A program made the position numbers and the translations under genes. Positions 1 through 8,405 of a stretch of 64,000 bases of DNA are shown here, piece after piece (the stretch's first letter is position 1; every line of letters starts with the position of its first letter). The stretch covers positions 372,001 to 436,000 of the forward strand of contig NZ_QJKB01000001.1 of the NCBI RefSeq assembly GCF_003201815.1, read 5' to 3'. The notes under the pieces were generated by a model. The model searched no databases. It saw nothing but the letters and a program-made list of their open reading frames with translations, and was not told the DNA's origin. The DNA comes from Undibacterium pigrum (GTDB lineage: Bacteria; Pseudomonadota; Gammaproteobacteria; Burkholderiales; Burkholderiaceae_D).

Positions 1-47
1 AAACTAATATCTCTACCAATTTTTGTAACAATTGAAGTCTGTTTTCT

Positions 48-1238
48 ATGACACTGGCCCGTGGAATTGGCACTTTTTTGCCTGTAATGAATAGCAAGCA
101 ACAATTGCTTGCCTTGCAAGCTGATTTTGGCGCCTTGCCTGTCAGTGAAGTAATTGGCGTACTCCAGTTTTTGCAAGAAAAAGAAATTTTCTCCAGGCTT
201 ACCGGCATTTCCGTTTTGATCCGGGCTGCAGACCCCGTTCTCATTCCGGCAGACATCGACACGCGCCTGCCATTGGCACGCCTGCTTTTATCCATATCCG
301 CCAAGTCGGCAGAAGATAAAGAAGTGCAAACCAGGCTTAAGCATTTCAGCTCTCACGGTGCACGCATCGTTATTGATGATATTGAGGCCTACGACAATGC
401 TATTTGGGAAGGTGCAAAAAAAATCAGCGCAGACTGTAGCAAAGATATTCCAGCGCATGCCAAACCCTTGATGATACGTCTGCACGGTGGCAATCACATC
501 GCGCAAAACCTGCCAAATGCCGCCTTGCAAGAACAAGCCAATGAAGCCGGTTTTAAATGGTTCTCTGGCGATTATGCATTCCACCCACCCGTCAATAACA
601 AGGCTGCAGATGCCACAGCCAGAACGCGCCTGCTCAAGTTGTTGGGCCTGGTTGCACGCGATGCTGAATCGCGAGAGCTGGAAGAACTATTCAAGCAGGA
701 TGCGACACTCTCCTTCATGCTCTTCAAACTCGTCAGTTCTGCTGCCTTTGCACAAACCGTGCGGGTATCCAGCTTTGGCCAGGCCATCAATTTGCTGGGG
801 CGCAGGCAATTGCAGAGATGGTTGCAATTATTGTTGTACGCCCGTCAGCAAGATCATCATGGTGGTTTAAATCCTCTGATGCCACGCGCTGCTTTCCGCG
901 CCGCCCTGATGGAAGCAATTTGTCTTAAACGCGGCGGCAATAAAGATGAACTGGATTGTGCCTTCATGGTCGGCATGTTTTCCTTGCTGGACAAATTGTT
1001 TGGCAATCCTCTCATTGAAGTCTTGCAGCCACTGAACCTGAATTCTGACGTGCTGAATGCCTTGCTGCAAAAGTCAGGCACTCTGGGAAAGAGTCTGGAC
1101 CTGGTGGAAAGGGCAGACCGGCCATTCAAGGATTTTAATCCTGGCCTGATAGAAGAACTGGGCCTGAGCGCCGACGATTATTATGAATGCGTGATCACCG
1201 CCTATGCGTGGGTCAATCAGGTTTGTCAGGACATGTAG
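48..1238 (+). CDS. HDOD-domain signalling protein (YuxH-like)
   Basis: 396 aa. The C-terminal half (from about residue 195) reads as an HDOD domain: helical, with the stretch KLVSSAAF followed by FGQAINLLGRRQLQRWLQLLL, the usual core of HDOD proteins. The N-terminal 190 residues resemble a degenerate EAL-like barrel as in YuxH-type EAL-HDOD proteins, but no intact EAL catalytic motif is visible, so enzymatic activity is not expected. The frame is closed by a stop at 33-35, so the gene starts inside the window. Met at 48 has a weak ribosome site and Met at 87 is an alternative. The following GGDEF-EAL gene begins 2 nt after the stop, suggesting co-transcription and a role in cyclic-di-GMP or stress signalling (inference). 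Confidence 0.8.
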   Translation: MTLARGIGTFLPVMNSKQQLLALQADFGALPVSEVIGVLQFLQEKEIFSRLTGISVLIRAADPVLIPADIDTRLPLARLLLSISAKSAEDKEVQTRLKHFSSHGARIVIDDIEAYDNAIWEGAKKISADCSKDIPAHAKPLMIRLHGGNHIAQNLPNAALQEQANEAGFKWFSGDYAFHPPVNNKAADATARTRLLKLLGLVARDAESRELEELFKQDATLSFMLFKLVSSAAFAQTVRVSSFGQAINLLGRRQLQRWLQLLLYARQQDHHGGLNPLMPRAAFRAALMEAICLKRGGNKDELDCAFMVGMFSLLDKLFGNPLIEVLQPLNLNSDVLNALLQKSGTLGKSLDLVERADRPFKDFNPGLIEELGLSADDYYECVITAYAWVNQVCQDM

Positions 1239-1240
1239 AG

Positions 1241-3259
1241 ATGACCAGACTGCCTGCGATAGATGAACTTGAAGTCGGTGCTAGTCTTGGCGAGGCAGTC
1301 TTATGCCTGCGGGGCGAAGAACTGGATGCGGCTTTAAATCGCATCGTCAAGGACGTTTTTCGTGATGCCAATGCCGCATTCAAGCGCGGCAAGATTGATG
1401 CGCAAAAGGCGCATGCAGATGTGCTATGCATGGCATCACCTGAAACCTATTACATCTTGTCCAGCAAAAAAGGGCAGATCAATGAAGCCGATCTGGCAAA
1501 ATTAAATACACTCGCCAGCCTGACAGCAAAGTTGTTTTCAAGACGCGCCAAACTTGATCAGGAAATGCAGGCATCTGCCCAGGCCCAATGGCAGCAAACG
1601 CAGATCATTGATCAAATCCATGAGTCCGTCGTCACAATGGACTTGGCAGGCTTTATCCTGAGCTGGAACCGTGGCGCAGAAAAATTGTTTGGCTATGCTG
1701 CGCAAGAAGTCATCGGCAAGAACATCCTGTTTCTGTACGACGGCGAAGATGAAACCGGCATGCAAATGTATGACAGTTTCCTGGAGCATGGCGGTCGTGA
1801 AATGGAAGTGCGTCGCAAGAAAAAATCTGGCGAAGTTTTTTGGGCCAGTCTCAATCTTTCTCCCTTGTGTGACGCCCAGGGCCTGCCCATAGGCATCATA
1901 GGCTATCTCAGCGACATCACTGCGCGCAAAGAAGCAGAACAAAAGATTAATCACCTAGCTTATTACGACGGCCTGACCAACCTGCCCAACCGCAGCCTGT
2001 TCCGCCAACTCGTTGATAATGCACTCTTGCATTCACAAAGAAATAACACCAGCGCCGCCATCATTTTTCTTGACCTGAACCGCTTCAAGCTCATCAATGA
2101 CACCCTGGGGCACGACATAGGCAATGAATTGCTGCGCCAGGTCGCTGCCAGGTTTTTGCTGACCCTGCGCGAGAACGATATCGTCGCCCGTTTAGGTAGT
2201 GATGAATTCGCCATCGCCGTACTCGACATTAACCAGCATTTTCATGCCAGCCTGGTCGTGCAAAAACTCTTGCATGCCCTGAATGATGCCTTCATCGTCT
2301 CCGGCCATGAACTGCGCGTCGGTGCCAGCATAGGTATCAGCGTCTTCCCGCAAGATGGCAATGACGCCAATGCCTTGCTGCAAAAAGCCGATATCGCCAT
2401 GTACAAGGCCAAGCGTAGTGCAGGCAATGTATCCGGCAGCTTTGTTTTTTACAGCGACAGCATGAACCAAAGCATCGCTGGCAGGCTGTATCTTGAATCC
2501 AGCATGCGCAAGGCGCTGGAAAACCAGGAATTCTATTTACAGTACCAACCCAAGGTCGACATACAAAGCGGCAAAATCATAGGCGCAGAAGCCTTGCTGC
2601 GCTGGCAGCATCCCGAGAAAGGCTTGATCTCCCCCGCAGAGTTCATCCCCGTCGCAGAAGAAACCGGACTCATCCTGCAAATCGACGCCTGGGTACTCGA
2701 AACCGCCTGCGCCCAGGCCAGAGAATGGCAAGACAGCGGCATAGCGCCATTCCGCATCGCAGTTAATGTCACAGCGAGGGAATTCACCAACAGCCTGCCA
2801 CTGCGCGTTAAAGAGGCCCTGCAACGCTACCAGATTTCCCCACTATGGCTGGAGCTGGAAATCACTGAAAGCATGCTCATGCACAGCACAGAAAGCGTGA
2901 TCGCCATCATGGAGCAAATCACCGCCCAGAACGTCATCCTGGCGCTGGATGATTTTGGCACCGGCTATTCCAGCCTGTCCTACCTCAAGCGTTTCCCGAT
3001 AGACACGCTAAAAATAGACCGCTCCTTCATCCTCAACATCCCCACAGACCAGAATGACTGCGCCATCGCCAGCGCCATCATCATGATGGCCAAGCAACTC
3101 AACCACAAAGTCATCGCCGAAGGCGTAGAAACCCGCGAACAACTGGCTTTTCTCATCAACGCCGGTTGCGACGAAGTGCAGGGCTATCTCTATTCACGCC
3201 CCGTAAGTCCCCAGCAATTGCTTGCTCTGCTGGATAAAAACTTCCATTTCGACATTTGA
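1241..3259 (+). CDS. PAS-GGDEF-EAL cyclic-di-GMP signalling protein
   Basis: 672 aa from the ATG at 1241, chosen because it follows the upstream stop directly; an upstream in-frame start at 1187 would overlap the HDOD gene by 52 nt. Order: an N-terminal ~120-aa helical region, a PAS domain (about 125-240, with WNRGAEKLFGY), GGDEF (about 245-410) and EAL (about 425-670). The GGDEF signature is GSDEF, preceded five residues upstream by an RxxD inhibitory-site motif (REND). The EAL domain keeps EALLRW, LEITES, DDFGTGYSS and AEGVET, the residues needed for cyclic-di-GMP hydrolysis. It is probably a phosphodiesterase, with diguanylate cyclase activity uncertain because of the G-to-S change. No transmembrane segment is seen, so it should be cytoplasmic. 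Confidence 0.92.
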   Translation: MTRLPAIDELEVGASLGEAVLCLRGEELDAALNRIVKDVFRDANAAFKRGKIDAQKAHADVLCMASPETYYILSSKKGQINEADLAKLNTLASLTAKLFSRRAKLDQEMQASAQAQWQQTQIIDQIHESVVTMDLAGFILSWNRGAEKLFGYAAQEVIGKNILFLYDGEDETGMQMYDSFLEHGGREMEVRRKKKSGEVFWASLNLSPLCDAQGLPIGIIGYLSDITARKEAEQKINHLAYYDGLTNLPNRSLFRQLVDNALLHSQRNNTSAAIIFLDLNRFKLINDTLGHDIGNELLRQVAARFLLTLRENDIVARLGSDEFAIAVLDINQHFHASLVVQKLLHALNDAFIVSGHELRVGASIGISVFPQDGNDANALLQKADIAMYKAKRSAGNVSGSFVFYSDSMNQSIAGRLYLESSMRKALENQEFYLQYQPKVDIQSGKIIGAEALLRWQHPEKGLISPAEFIPVAEETGLILQIDAWVLETACAQAREWQDSGIAPFRIAVNVTAREFTNSLPLRVKEALQRYQISPLWLELEITESMLMHSTESVIAIMEQITAQNVILALDDFGTGYSSLSYLKRFPIDTLKIDRSFILNIPTDQNDCAIASAIIMMAKQLNHKVIAEGVETREQLAFLINAGCDEVQGYLYSRPVSPQQLLALLDKNFHFDI

Positions 3260-3300
3260 GCCTTGCTCAAGCCCCTCACTCCGGTTATACTATCAGGCTC

Positions 3301-3390
3301 GGAAGCTTGGCAGAGCGGTTGAATGCACCAGTCTTGAAAACTGGCGAGGTGTTATAGCCTTCGTGAGTTCGAATCTCACAGCTTCCGCCA
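3301..3390 (+). tRNA. tRNA-Ser (anticodon UGA)
   Basis: A complete class II tRNA of 90 nt. The acceptor stem pairs GGAAGCT with AGCTTCC, the discriminator is G and CCA is encoded. The anticodon stem CCAGT/ACTGG encloses the loop CTTGAAA with anticodon TGA. A long variable arm (GCGAGGTGTTATAGCCTTC) follows, then the T arm GTGAGTTCGAATCTCAC. It sits 41 nt after the GGDEF-EAL gene and is followed by a terminator. Its 3' end borders the accessory island. Confidence 0.97.
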
Positions 3391-3399
3391 ACGAATACG

Positions 3400-3433
3400 A
3401 AAAAGCCCTTGATGAAAATCAAGGGCTTTTTTT
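3400..3433 (+). terminator. Rho-independent terminator of tRNA-Ser
   Basis: Near-perfect hairpin, AAAAAGCCCTTGAT paired with ATCAAGGGCTTTTT around a 4-nt loop, ending in a T run. It lies 10 nt after the tRNA CCA end. Confidence 0.93.
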
Positions 3434-3833
3434 GTGTATTATATTGACTTTATAGTAAGAAATCATTGAGAACGGCAGAAATCATAGGTGCAGGGGGGGC
3501 TTTTGCTAATTGAAAAGTGGCAAAAAAACTTTGCCCCAGTTTACCGGCAAATTTGCATTTGCTATTTTTTTGTTCGAATACTTTGAGTTATTAGCGCCCT
3601 CGCGGATTACTCTCTATTGAAAAGCAGAGCAGCAAATCGTTGGCGATATTATCTGACCAAGGTTACTCAACCTAATAGAAAAAAAGTCAAAAAAGTAGAT
3701 GCTGACAACAGCCAAGCAACAGCCATAGTAGCAAGTGTTGGCTAGGCACTCTTAGGCCGTCTAAACGAAGCACTAAGATTAACACCTACATCCACATCAA
3801 CGTTGGCTCAAAAAACGAAACAACAAACTGCAA
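3434..3833. other. Intergenic stretch beside the tRNA, no gene seen
   Basis: About 400 bases between the tRNA terminator and the first small ORF. It is AT-rich in its first half. No coding frame with a ribosome site, RNA gene or intact mobile element was recognised. No obvious duplicate of the tRNA 3' end was found by eye. Confidence 0.5.
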
Positions 3834-4214
3834 ATGCAGACAGAAAACGAAAGGGCGGGTCTCATAGTCACCGAGCGCCTCGCGATACACGACACTATTT
3901 GCCACAAACGATCAGAGCCAGAATGTACACAATGCCAGGCACATGCTCAGAGACAAAACAGGCTCAAACGATACGCCACTTGCCTGGTAATAGGCACGTC
4001 ACTGGCCCTATGCGCAGCGATGGCCACAATAGTGTTGCCAGCCACATCAAAACACGATGAGCAAAGACAGACGCAAGACCATTGCTACAACGACGGCAAT
4101 CAATATTCAGTCGGCAGTATCGAGAAAATGGATGATGGGCAGTTTAGAGAATGTGTGGCAGTGCCGAGTCAGGCACCGCAGTGGCGGGCGGTGAGTAGGG
4201 ACAACCTGCGTTAA
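3834..4214 (+). CDS. Small single-pass protein, hypothetical
   Basis: 126 aa. One hydrophobic segment (about residues 49-70) is followed by a short C-terminal domain starting at CYNDGNQYSVGS and ending near RECVAVPSQAPQWRAV. The pattern Cys, GxxYSxGS, Cys resembles small periplasmic domains of DUF1496 type, but I cannot place it securely. No strong ribosome site precedes the ATG, and overlapping frames are open, so the gene is plausible rather than certain. It would be an inner-membrane protein with the Cys-containing part outside (inference). Confidence 0.4.
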   Translation: MQTENERAGLIVTERLAIHDTICHKRSEPECTQCQAHAQRQNRLKRYATCLVIGTSLALCAAMATIVLPATSKHDEQRQTQDHCYNDGNQYSVGSIEKMDDGQFRECVAVPSQAPQWRAVSRDNLR

Positions 4215-4262
4215 TTACAAAGTAGATATCCGTTAATTAGGCCGTTAGGAGCGATTCAAAAC

Positions 4263-4718
4263 ATGCACGCAGACTTTAAGAAATGGCTGATACAAGCGGG
4301 GATATGCAAAGAAAATGAAATTAAAGGCGTCGCCGAAGCGGAGATTAAGTCGCTCGAAGCGACGTTTTCTGTAACTTTACCGGGGTCATATAAAGATTTT
4401 TTACGGCAATGTGGAGTTTCTGCAGGAGTATTTTGCCAGGATGTGGACTTTTTCTACGATGAAATTGTGCGATTAAAGGATGATTTTACTGATGCGCTTG
4501 ACGAGTGGAATAAAACGTTTCGCCCACCTGAAAAAGCTTTCGTTTTCTCTGCATATCAAGGAGGGTCATACCATTATTTTGTTTGCGATGGAAATGACAA
4601 TCCTCCGATTTACGTATTCTACGAAGAAAATTTGGAACCAGTAATTGTTGCCGCTGAATTTATCGAATATATGAAAAAATACATTTCAGCACATCAGGGT
4701 CAGCGGGGTCAGGTCTGA
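4263..4718 (+). CDS. SMI1/KNR4 (SUKH) family immunity-like protein
   Basis: 151 aa. The core IKSLEATFSVTLPGSYKDFLRQCG (about residues 28-52) is the SUKH signature: helix, then P-x-x-Y/F-x-x-F/L-x-x-x-G. A beta-rich body follows, with FSAYQGGSYHYFVCDG. SUKH proteins neutralise nuclease or other toxins delivered by contact-dependent or type VI systems, but no toxin gene lies nearby, so it is an orphan immunity candidate. An AGGAG lies about 12 nt before the ATG. The last seven or so residues (QGQRGQV) and the stop codon are encoded by the downstream repeat, so the native C-terminus appears to have been replaced by repeat sequence. Confidence 0.8.
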   Translation: MHADFKKWLIQAGICKENEIKGVAEAEIKSLEATFSVTLPGSYKDFLRQCGVSAGVFCQDVDFFYDEIVRLKDDFTDALDEWNKTFRPPEKAFVFSAYQGGSYHYFVCDGNDNPPIYVFYEENLEPVIVAAEFIEYMKKYISAHQGQRGQV

Positions 4719-4767
4719 CATTCATAAATTTCCAACCCGGCGAGCGATAATTCGCCGCTAATCACCC
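4705..4767 (+). repeat. Dispersed ~60-bp repeat, copy 1
   Basis: Starts GGGGTCAGGTCTGACATTCA and continues to CGCCGCTAATC. It contains the inverted pair GTCAG-GT-CTGAC at one end and a GATAA...CTAATC block at the other. The TGA of the 5' block is the stop codon of the SUKH gene at 4263-4718. Confidence 0.85.
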
Positions 4768-4786
4768 ATTTGCGCTGAAATCATTT

Positions 4787-5137
4787 ATGAAAAATAAAAA
4801 TTCAAAAGACGATATGCTCTACACAGTGGAAATTTTTTTAGATTGCATTGGGCCTGAGGCGAGCTTAGGGAAGGCGGCATGGGACGATATCGCCAGTTTG
4901 GATCTTACTAAGTTAAATGAAATTCATTATTTAGTTAAACAGTATGTACTGCCAGAATATTTAGCTCATTCAGAGTCGTTCAAAATACAATATTTAAAAT
5001 ACCTTGAGCAACTACTAGCAGATGATAGTGTTGCATGGGAGACCATACACATGGATGAATATTCATGCATTGAGAATGTGCCGCCGAGATTGTTTTTTTC
5101 TATATTTCATGACGAGATAAAAAAGAGTCTGGAATAG
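4787..5137 (+). CDS. Small acidic protein, immunity-like, unrecognised
   Basis: 116 aa, acidic and mostly helical by composition, with no signal peptide or membrane segment and no motif I recognise. It lies between repeat copies 1 and 2, in line with the SUKH gene, and its size and setting resemble immunity genes of polymorphic toxin loci. The ribosome site is weak. The TAG stop lies about 40 nt before the next repeat. Function unknown. Confidence 0.6.
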   Translation: MKNKNSKDDMLYTVEIFLDCIGPEASLGKAAWDDIASLDLTKLNEIHYLVKQYVLPEYLAHSESFKIQYLKYLEQLLADDSVAWETIHMDEYSCIENVPPRLFFSIFHDEIKKSLE

Positions 5138-5176
5138 GAGGCGCGCACGGACAAGAAGCGGGGCGGTTACGGGGCG

Positions 5177-5206
5177 CGGGGTCAGGTCTGACATTCATAC
5201 ATTTTC
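5177..5206 (+). repeat. Dispersed repeat, copy 2 (5' block only)
   Basis: GGGGTCAGGTCTGACATTCA block followed by TACATTTTC. The 3' half seen in full copies (CCGGCGGGCGATTACG...) is replaced by unrelated sequence. Confidence 0.8.
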
Positions 5207-5269
5207 GACACTGGATAAAGTAATAAATGCCCAGAATAAATGGGTTGAAATAGCGAAAGGCATAAAACG

Positions 5270-5905
5270 ATGAAAACGAGTGATTTTGAAATCTCAATCT
5301 CGGAAAAAATGCTGACTGCGTGCAGGGCATGCATTCCACTCATAAAGGAAGAATTAGTTCAAGAATCAATTTATGCGTTTACGATTTTTTGCGATTCAGG
5401 ATTTACCCGTATGGGTATTGCCGTATCAACTAGGGAAAGTGTTACTCGGAAAATTAAGAGCAATGTTGATGTAGGAGTTCCAGATAATGTGTTTCTAATG
5501 AATGCTTCAGAATGGGATTATTTGGCAATTCATAATGAATTATTTGAAGAAGTTGGTGTTTTGATAGATGAGTTTTATGATCGATATTACGACCAGGATT
5601 TTGATGATGCGCAGTTTTTAGGTAAGGGTTCTGATTTTATCGATCAATTCGCATGTGAGTTATTTATGCGGATAATAGTAGATGTAATTAAGCATTTGAA
5701 AGCTGCTAGTGATTTAAGCGATAGTCCTTTTGAGTCAGATTTGTTGTTAGGTATTCAATTTACTGATCCGGAAATGGATGAACTCGATTTTATTAAGTCT
5801 GTCTCACATGAAGTTAATTCACGTAGTTGGCATGACCAAGTCGAAAATAATTACAAATATTTTGAGGATTTAACAGCGGCGAGAGAGGCAAGGGGGCGGT
5901 TCTGA
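5270..5905 (+). CDS. Immunity-like protein (possibly DUF4303 type)
   Basis: 211 aa with a good ribosome site (AAAGG) before the ATG. It is acidic and soluble, with no signal peptide. The order of an N-terminal helix, a beta segment (IYAFTIFCDSG) and helical segments loosely recalls DUF4303-type immunity proteins, but the assignment is tentative. The final codons (GRF) and the TGA stop come from repeat copy 3. Its base composition is visibly more AT-rich than the biosynthetic genes, as expected of an acquired cassette. Confidence 0.6.
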   Translation: MKTSDFEISISEKMLTACRACIPLIKEELVQESIYAFTIFCDSGFTRMGIAVSTRESVTRKIKSNVDVGVPDNVFLMNASEWDYLAIHNELFEEVGVLIDEFYDRYYDQDFDDAQFLGKGSDFIDQFACELFMRIIVDVIKHLKAASDLSDSPFESDLLLGIQFTDPEMDELDFIKSVSHEVNSRSWHDQVENNYKYFEDLTAAREARGRF

Positions 5906-5930
5906 CATTCATAGATTTCCAACCCGGCGG
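5893..5930 (+). repeat. Dispersed repeat, copy 3
   Basis: Diverged 5' block (GGGCGGTTCTGACATTCATA) followed by GATTTCCAACCCGGCGG. It supplies the stop of the gene at 5270-5905. The CTGAC half of the inverted pair is kept and the GTCAG half is lost. Confidence 0.75.
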
Positions 5931-5987
5931 ATGTTCCACGCGAAGCGACAAAAGTTCGACTTCGAGACGCGTCAAGTGTGGGGGCAA

Positions 5988-6016
5988 GGGGTCAGGTCTA
6001 ACATTCATACATTTTT
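5988..6016 (+). repeat. Dispersed repeat, copy 4 (5' block only)
   Basis: GGGGTCAGGTCTAACATTCA followed by TACATTTTT. It lies only about 60 bp after copy 3, so two copies stand almost in tandem with no gene between. Confidence 0.8.
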
Positions 6017-6081
6017 ATCCTTTCGCACGATTCCCTTCCGTTAAATGTCGATACACTGTCTACTAAATTGGAGTGGCATGA

Positions 6082-6798
6082 ATGATTTTTAGAGAACAAC
6101 TCGCCTATGCAGAGTTACCAATCCAATTGTCTGGACTGTTTGACGAATCTGATTTTTTAACAGCCTATGACTGCGCTGAAAACGGTTCAGTGTTGGTTTG
6201 GATTATAAATAGAGAATTGGGCAAGCAACAAGAAATTGAGTACTCATTATCCTTGTCTCGTGTCTTATCGGTGGACGAGCGTGAAAAAGCACTTCCCACG
6301 TCAGAAGAGGTGTTTGTTGAAGGCGTGCCGTATAGAGTAATCAAAAGCGCTATTCTTGAACAAGGCACTAATGTGCGTTACGAGGTCTACAGTGTTTTCT
6401 CGACAGATCTAAATGAGAAAATCGTTGAGTGCGACCAAATGTTTGCTTCACCCACATTAGAAGACGTTGCTGACATTGTGCGTCCTGCTGTTGAGCGTGA
6501 ATTGTTGCCAAGTTTGTACGCGAAATGGCCATTGGACGAGCGTGTCAATTATTGGGTTGCGATATTGTATCGCCTCAGGCATCAAACGGCAGAGACAGGT
6601 GCTTTAGAGGACGATATTTTTGGGACAGGCTTGATCAATAAAATGAAGAAAATTGATACAGATGTAAGGTCAATACTCCCGCTCATATTAAAAAGACTTG
6701 CAATAATGGAGTCGATTAGCCCAGTCGTATTAATCAATTCATTTAACAGTAGAACTGGTCTCAGTATTTCGCCTTATAAGAAAGTAAGATTTCTCTAA
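6082..6798 (+). CDS. Hypothetical protein of the immunity island
   Basis: 238 aa with a GGAG ribosome site about 10 nt before the ATG. It is soluble, with no signal peptide or recognised domain. The C-terminal third is helical (NKMKKIDTDVRSILPLILKRL). It stands alone between repeats 4 and 5, like the other single-gene units here. A role as an immunity or effector-associated protein is inferred from context only. Confidence 0.55.
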   Translation: MIFREQLAYAELPIQLSGLFDESDFLTAYDCAENGSVLVWIINRELGKQQEIEYSLSLSRVLSVDEREKALPTSEEVFVEGVPYRVIKSAILEQGTNVRYEVYSVFSTDLNEKIVECDQMFASPTLEDVADIVRPAVERELLPSLYAKWPLDERVNYWVAILYRLRHQTAETGALEDDIFGTGLINKMKKIDTDVRSILPLILKRLAIMESISPVVLINSFNSRTGLSISPYKKVRFL

Positions 6799-6804
6799 GG
6801 GCCT

Positions 6805-6858
6805 GGGGTCAGGTCTGACATTCATACATTTCCAACCCGGCGGGCGATTACGCGCTAA
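6805..6858 (+). repeat. Dispersed repeat, copy 5 (full length)
   Basis: One of the best-kept copies: GGGGTCAGGTCTGACATTCA, TACATTTCCAACCCGGCGGG, CGATTACGCGCTAATT. Plus-strand genes lie on its left and minus-strand genes on its right. Its 3' block encodes the last residues and TAA stop of the minus-strand gene 6848-7318. Confidence 0.85.
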
Positions 6859-7318
6859 TTTCCGCTGCCTTCAGACTCGTTAAAAATTCATCAAAACTGT
6901 TTGCGACGTGTTGATAACAGGGGTTTCCTCTTGCTGCGGCATCGTGATTCCATAAAACGATTGATGGTACCCCGCCTTTCTGGAAATCAAAACACAGGAA
7001 GTCACCAGCAAATAGCGCCGCAAAGGGGCATACGCCTTCTTCCAACCGATCTTCAATCTGACTCCATACAACCTCAATGTCATAGAGGCCCAATTCATCG
7101 TTTTTGTAGTCCTCAACAAAAGATAAAAATCTTTCAATCACTTTCTCATTGCTACCTATTGAAAAAAACTGCTTGATTGGTTTTCCACCATTTGCATGCT
7201 TCATAAAATCAATATAAGCAAGTGGAAACTTGATGCCAATTTCACTTTCAACTTCCATGACATAGTCGTCACTAAACGGCCGTCCAATGCTTCCAATTTC
7301 AAATTTAATAGTTTGCAT
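6848..7318 (-). CDS. SMI1/KNR4 (SUKH) family immunity-like protein
   Basis: 156 aa from the ATG at 7318, which has a good AAAGGAAC ribosome site. A longer reading from 7390 would begin inside repeat copy 6 and is rejected. SUKH features: the segment EIGIKFPLAYIDFMKHANGG near the N-terminus and a C-terminal block GGVPSIVLWNHD, typical of the FxxxxGxxxxxW/D part of SMI1/KNR4 proteins. No toxin partner is adjacent. The C-terminal AEISA and the stop lie in repeat copy 5. Confidence 0.8.
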   Translation of the reverse strand: MQTIKFEIGSIGRPFSDDYVMEVESEIGIKFPLAYIDFMKHANGGKPIKQFFSIGSNEKVIERFLSFVEDYKNDELGLYDIEVVWSQIEDRLEEGVCPFAALFAGDFLCFDFQKGGVPSIVLWNHDAAARGNPCYQHVANSFDEFLTSLKAAEISA

Positions 7319-7361
7319 TTTTGTTCCTTTGGCCCGCATTCTGAAGCCTGCGAGGTCTCGG

Positions 7362-7415
7362 TGGCAGGTCTGACATTCATACATTTCCAACCCAGCAGGC
7401 GATTACGCACTAATC
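7362..7415 (+). repeat. Dispersed repeat, copy 6
   Basis: GGCAGGTCTGACATTCATAC, then ATTTCCAACCCAGCAGGCGATTACGCACTAATC. It separates the SUKH gene (5' side of that gene) from the small ORF 7410-7625, whose stop it supplies. Confidence 0.85.
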
Positions 7416-7625
7416 GAAAATAACACCGAAAACTTCCGCCTTAGTTTTAAAATCATCTCTTTCCGCTTCCGAAGCAAACTGCAAAGCTACCGATTCTCCA
7501 GATAATAATCGATCAACTTCAAATTTAGCTTTAATGAGTGAACCTGTTGAATACTGTTTCACAGCCTGAACTAATGAAACCGTTTGCAGTCCCATTTTCC
7601 ATGACTTCATTGCTAGTGTTATCAT
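7410..7625 (-). CDS. Small hypothetical protein between repeats
   Basis: 71 aa from the ATG at 7625, which has AGGA five nt upstream. A start at 7670 would lie in repeat 7. It is a compact soluble protein with no recognised domain, ending in VFGVIFD; the TAG stop is in repeat copy 6. It may be an immunity-type or regulatory mini-protein. Function unknown. Confidence 0.5.
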   Translation of the reverse strand: MITLAMKSWKMGLQTVSLVQAVKQYSTGSLIKAKFEVDRLLSGESVALQFASEAERDDFKTKAEVFGVIFD

Positions 7626-7653
7626 AATCCTGTTGAAATAACTATAAGGGCGA

Positions 7654-7712
7654 GGGGGCAGGTCTGACATTCATACATTTTCAAACCAGCGGTCGATTAC
7701 GCGCCGCTAATC
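7654..7712 (+). repeat. Dispersed repeat, copy 7 (full length)
   Basis: GGGGGCAGGTCTGACATTCA, TACATTTTCAAACCAGCGGT, CGATTACGCGCCGCTAATC. The 3' block shows a clear inverted pair, GATTA and TAATC around an 8-bp centre. It supplies the TAG stop of the minus-strand gene 7707-8345. Confidence 0.87.
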
Positions 7713-8345
7713 TTCAATAGGAGTAGGGTAACTGAGCTTCTCTGTGTCCCACCCGTTAATTTCTTTGCTTCGCCAAGTCAGTTGCCCTATCAGTCCGCCC
7801 TCGCTGTCATATAAGCGAATATTGGCCGCGCTACGCACTCCAGGGCCTGGTCCGTTATATCCGCCAATACGATACCAGCCTTGTATGAAACCAAACTCGC
7901 ATTCGGCATGTTTGATCAAGGGTTGCTCAACGTCGAGATATTGAAAGTTCGTACCTCCACAACAGAGTACCCGTGGCGCATGACGACGTGTCATTCTCCA
8001 GCGGAGGTAATGGCCGACTTCGCTTGCCACGAATTGGGCGTCCATATATTCTGACCAAACAGGATATTCTATCTCTTTGCCTGCACGTGCTGCCCCATAG
8101 GCGTTTTCAAAGTCCCGTAATGGAAGTATGTCTTCGGCAGCGCACAAGCCCGCACAATCCTTGCACCAGGCAGGACGAAGCGGTATTTTAAGTAGCTGAC
8201 TATCCTCCACTTGCTGTCCCATGGCTGCTGAACCCAAATAGTAATAAGCCTCGCGAAACGGGGCTCGAAAAGCTGTCTGGCAACTGGTACAGCGATATTC
8301 AGTAGGAAACGAAAATGTACTCACGAGTATTTGCTTGATCGTCAT
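7707..8345 (-). CDS. Hypothetical protein with zinc-ribbon-like Cys pairs
   Basis: 212 aa. The N-terminal half has two spaced Cys pairs, CTSC (about residue 19) and CKDC (about 61), suggesting a zinc ribbon. The C-terminal half is beta-rich (FGFIQGWYRIGGYNGPG). No signal peptide. No clear ribosome site is seen at 8345, so the start is uncertain. It is the last gene before the phage remnant and ends in repeat copy 7. Function unknown. Confidence 0.6.
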   Translation of the reverse strand: MTIKQILVSTFSFPTEYRCTSCQTAFRAPFREAYYYLGSAAMGQQVEDSQLLKIPLRPAWCKDCAGLCAAEDILPLRDFENAYGAARAGKEIEYPVWSEYMDAQFVASEVGHYLRWRMTRRHAPRVLCCGGTNFQYLDVEQPLIKHAECEFGFIQGWYRIGGYNGPGPGVRSAANIRLYDSEGGLIGQLTWRSKEINGWDTEKLSYPTPIED

Positions 8346-8405
8346 CTATAGGGAGGATTAATTAGCCGGATTAACTTGCAGGGCTATTGGTCGTTTAGCT
8401 TATCA

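Noticed and set aside
3222..3455. 77-aa frame over the tRNA-Ser gene
   Set aside because: It is produced by reading through the tRNA and terminator and has no support as a protein.
7319..7390. 24-residue N-terminal extension of the second SUKH protein
   Set aside because: It is encoded by repeat copy 6; the ATG at 7318 has a clear ribosome site and family-typical start.
4705..7712. Integron-type attC cassette array
   Set aside because: The repeats have inverted pairs at each end, but I see no RYYYAAC/GTTRRRY core sites, no integrase, and genes lie in both orientations.
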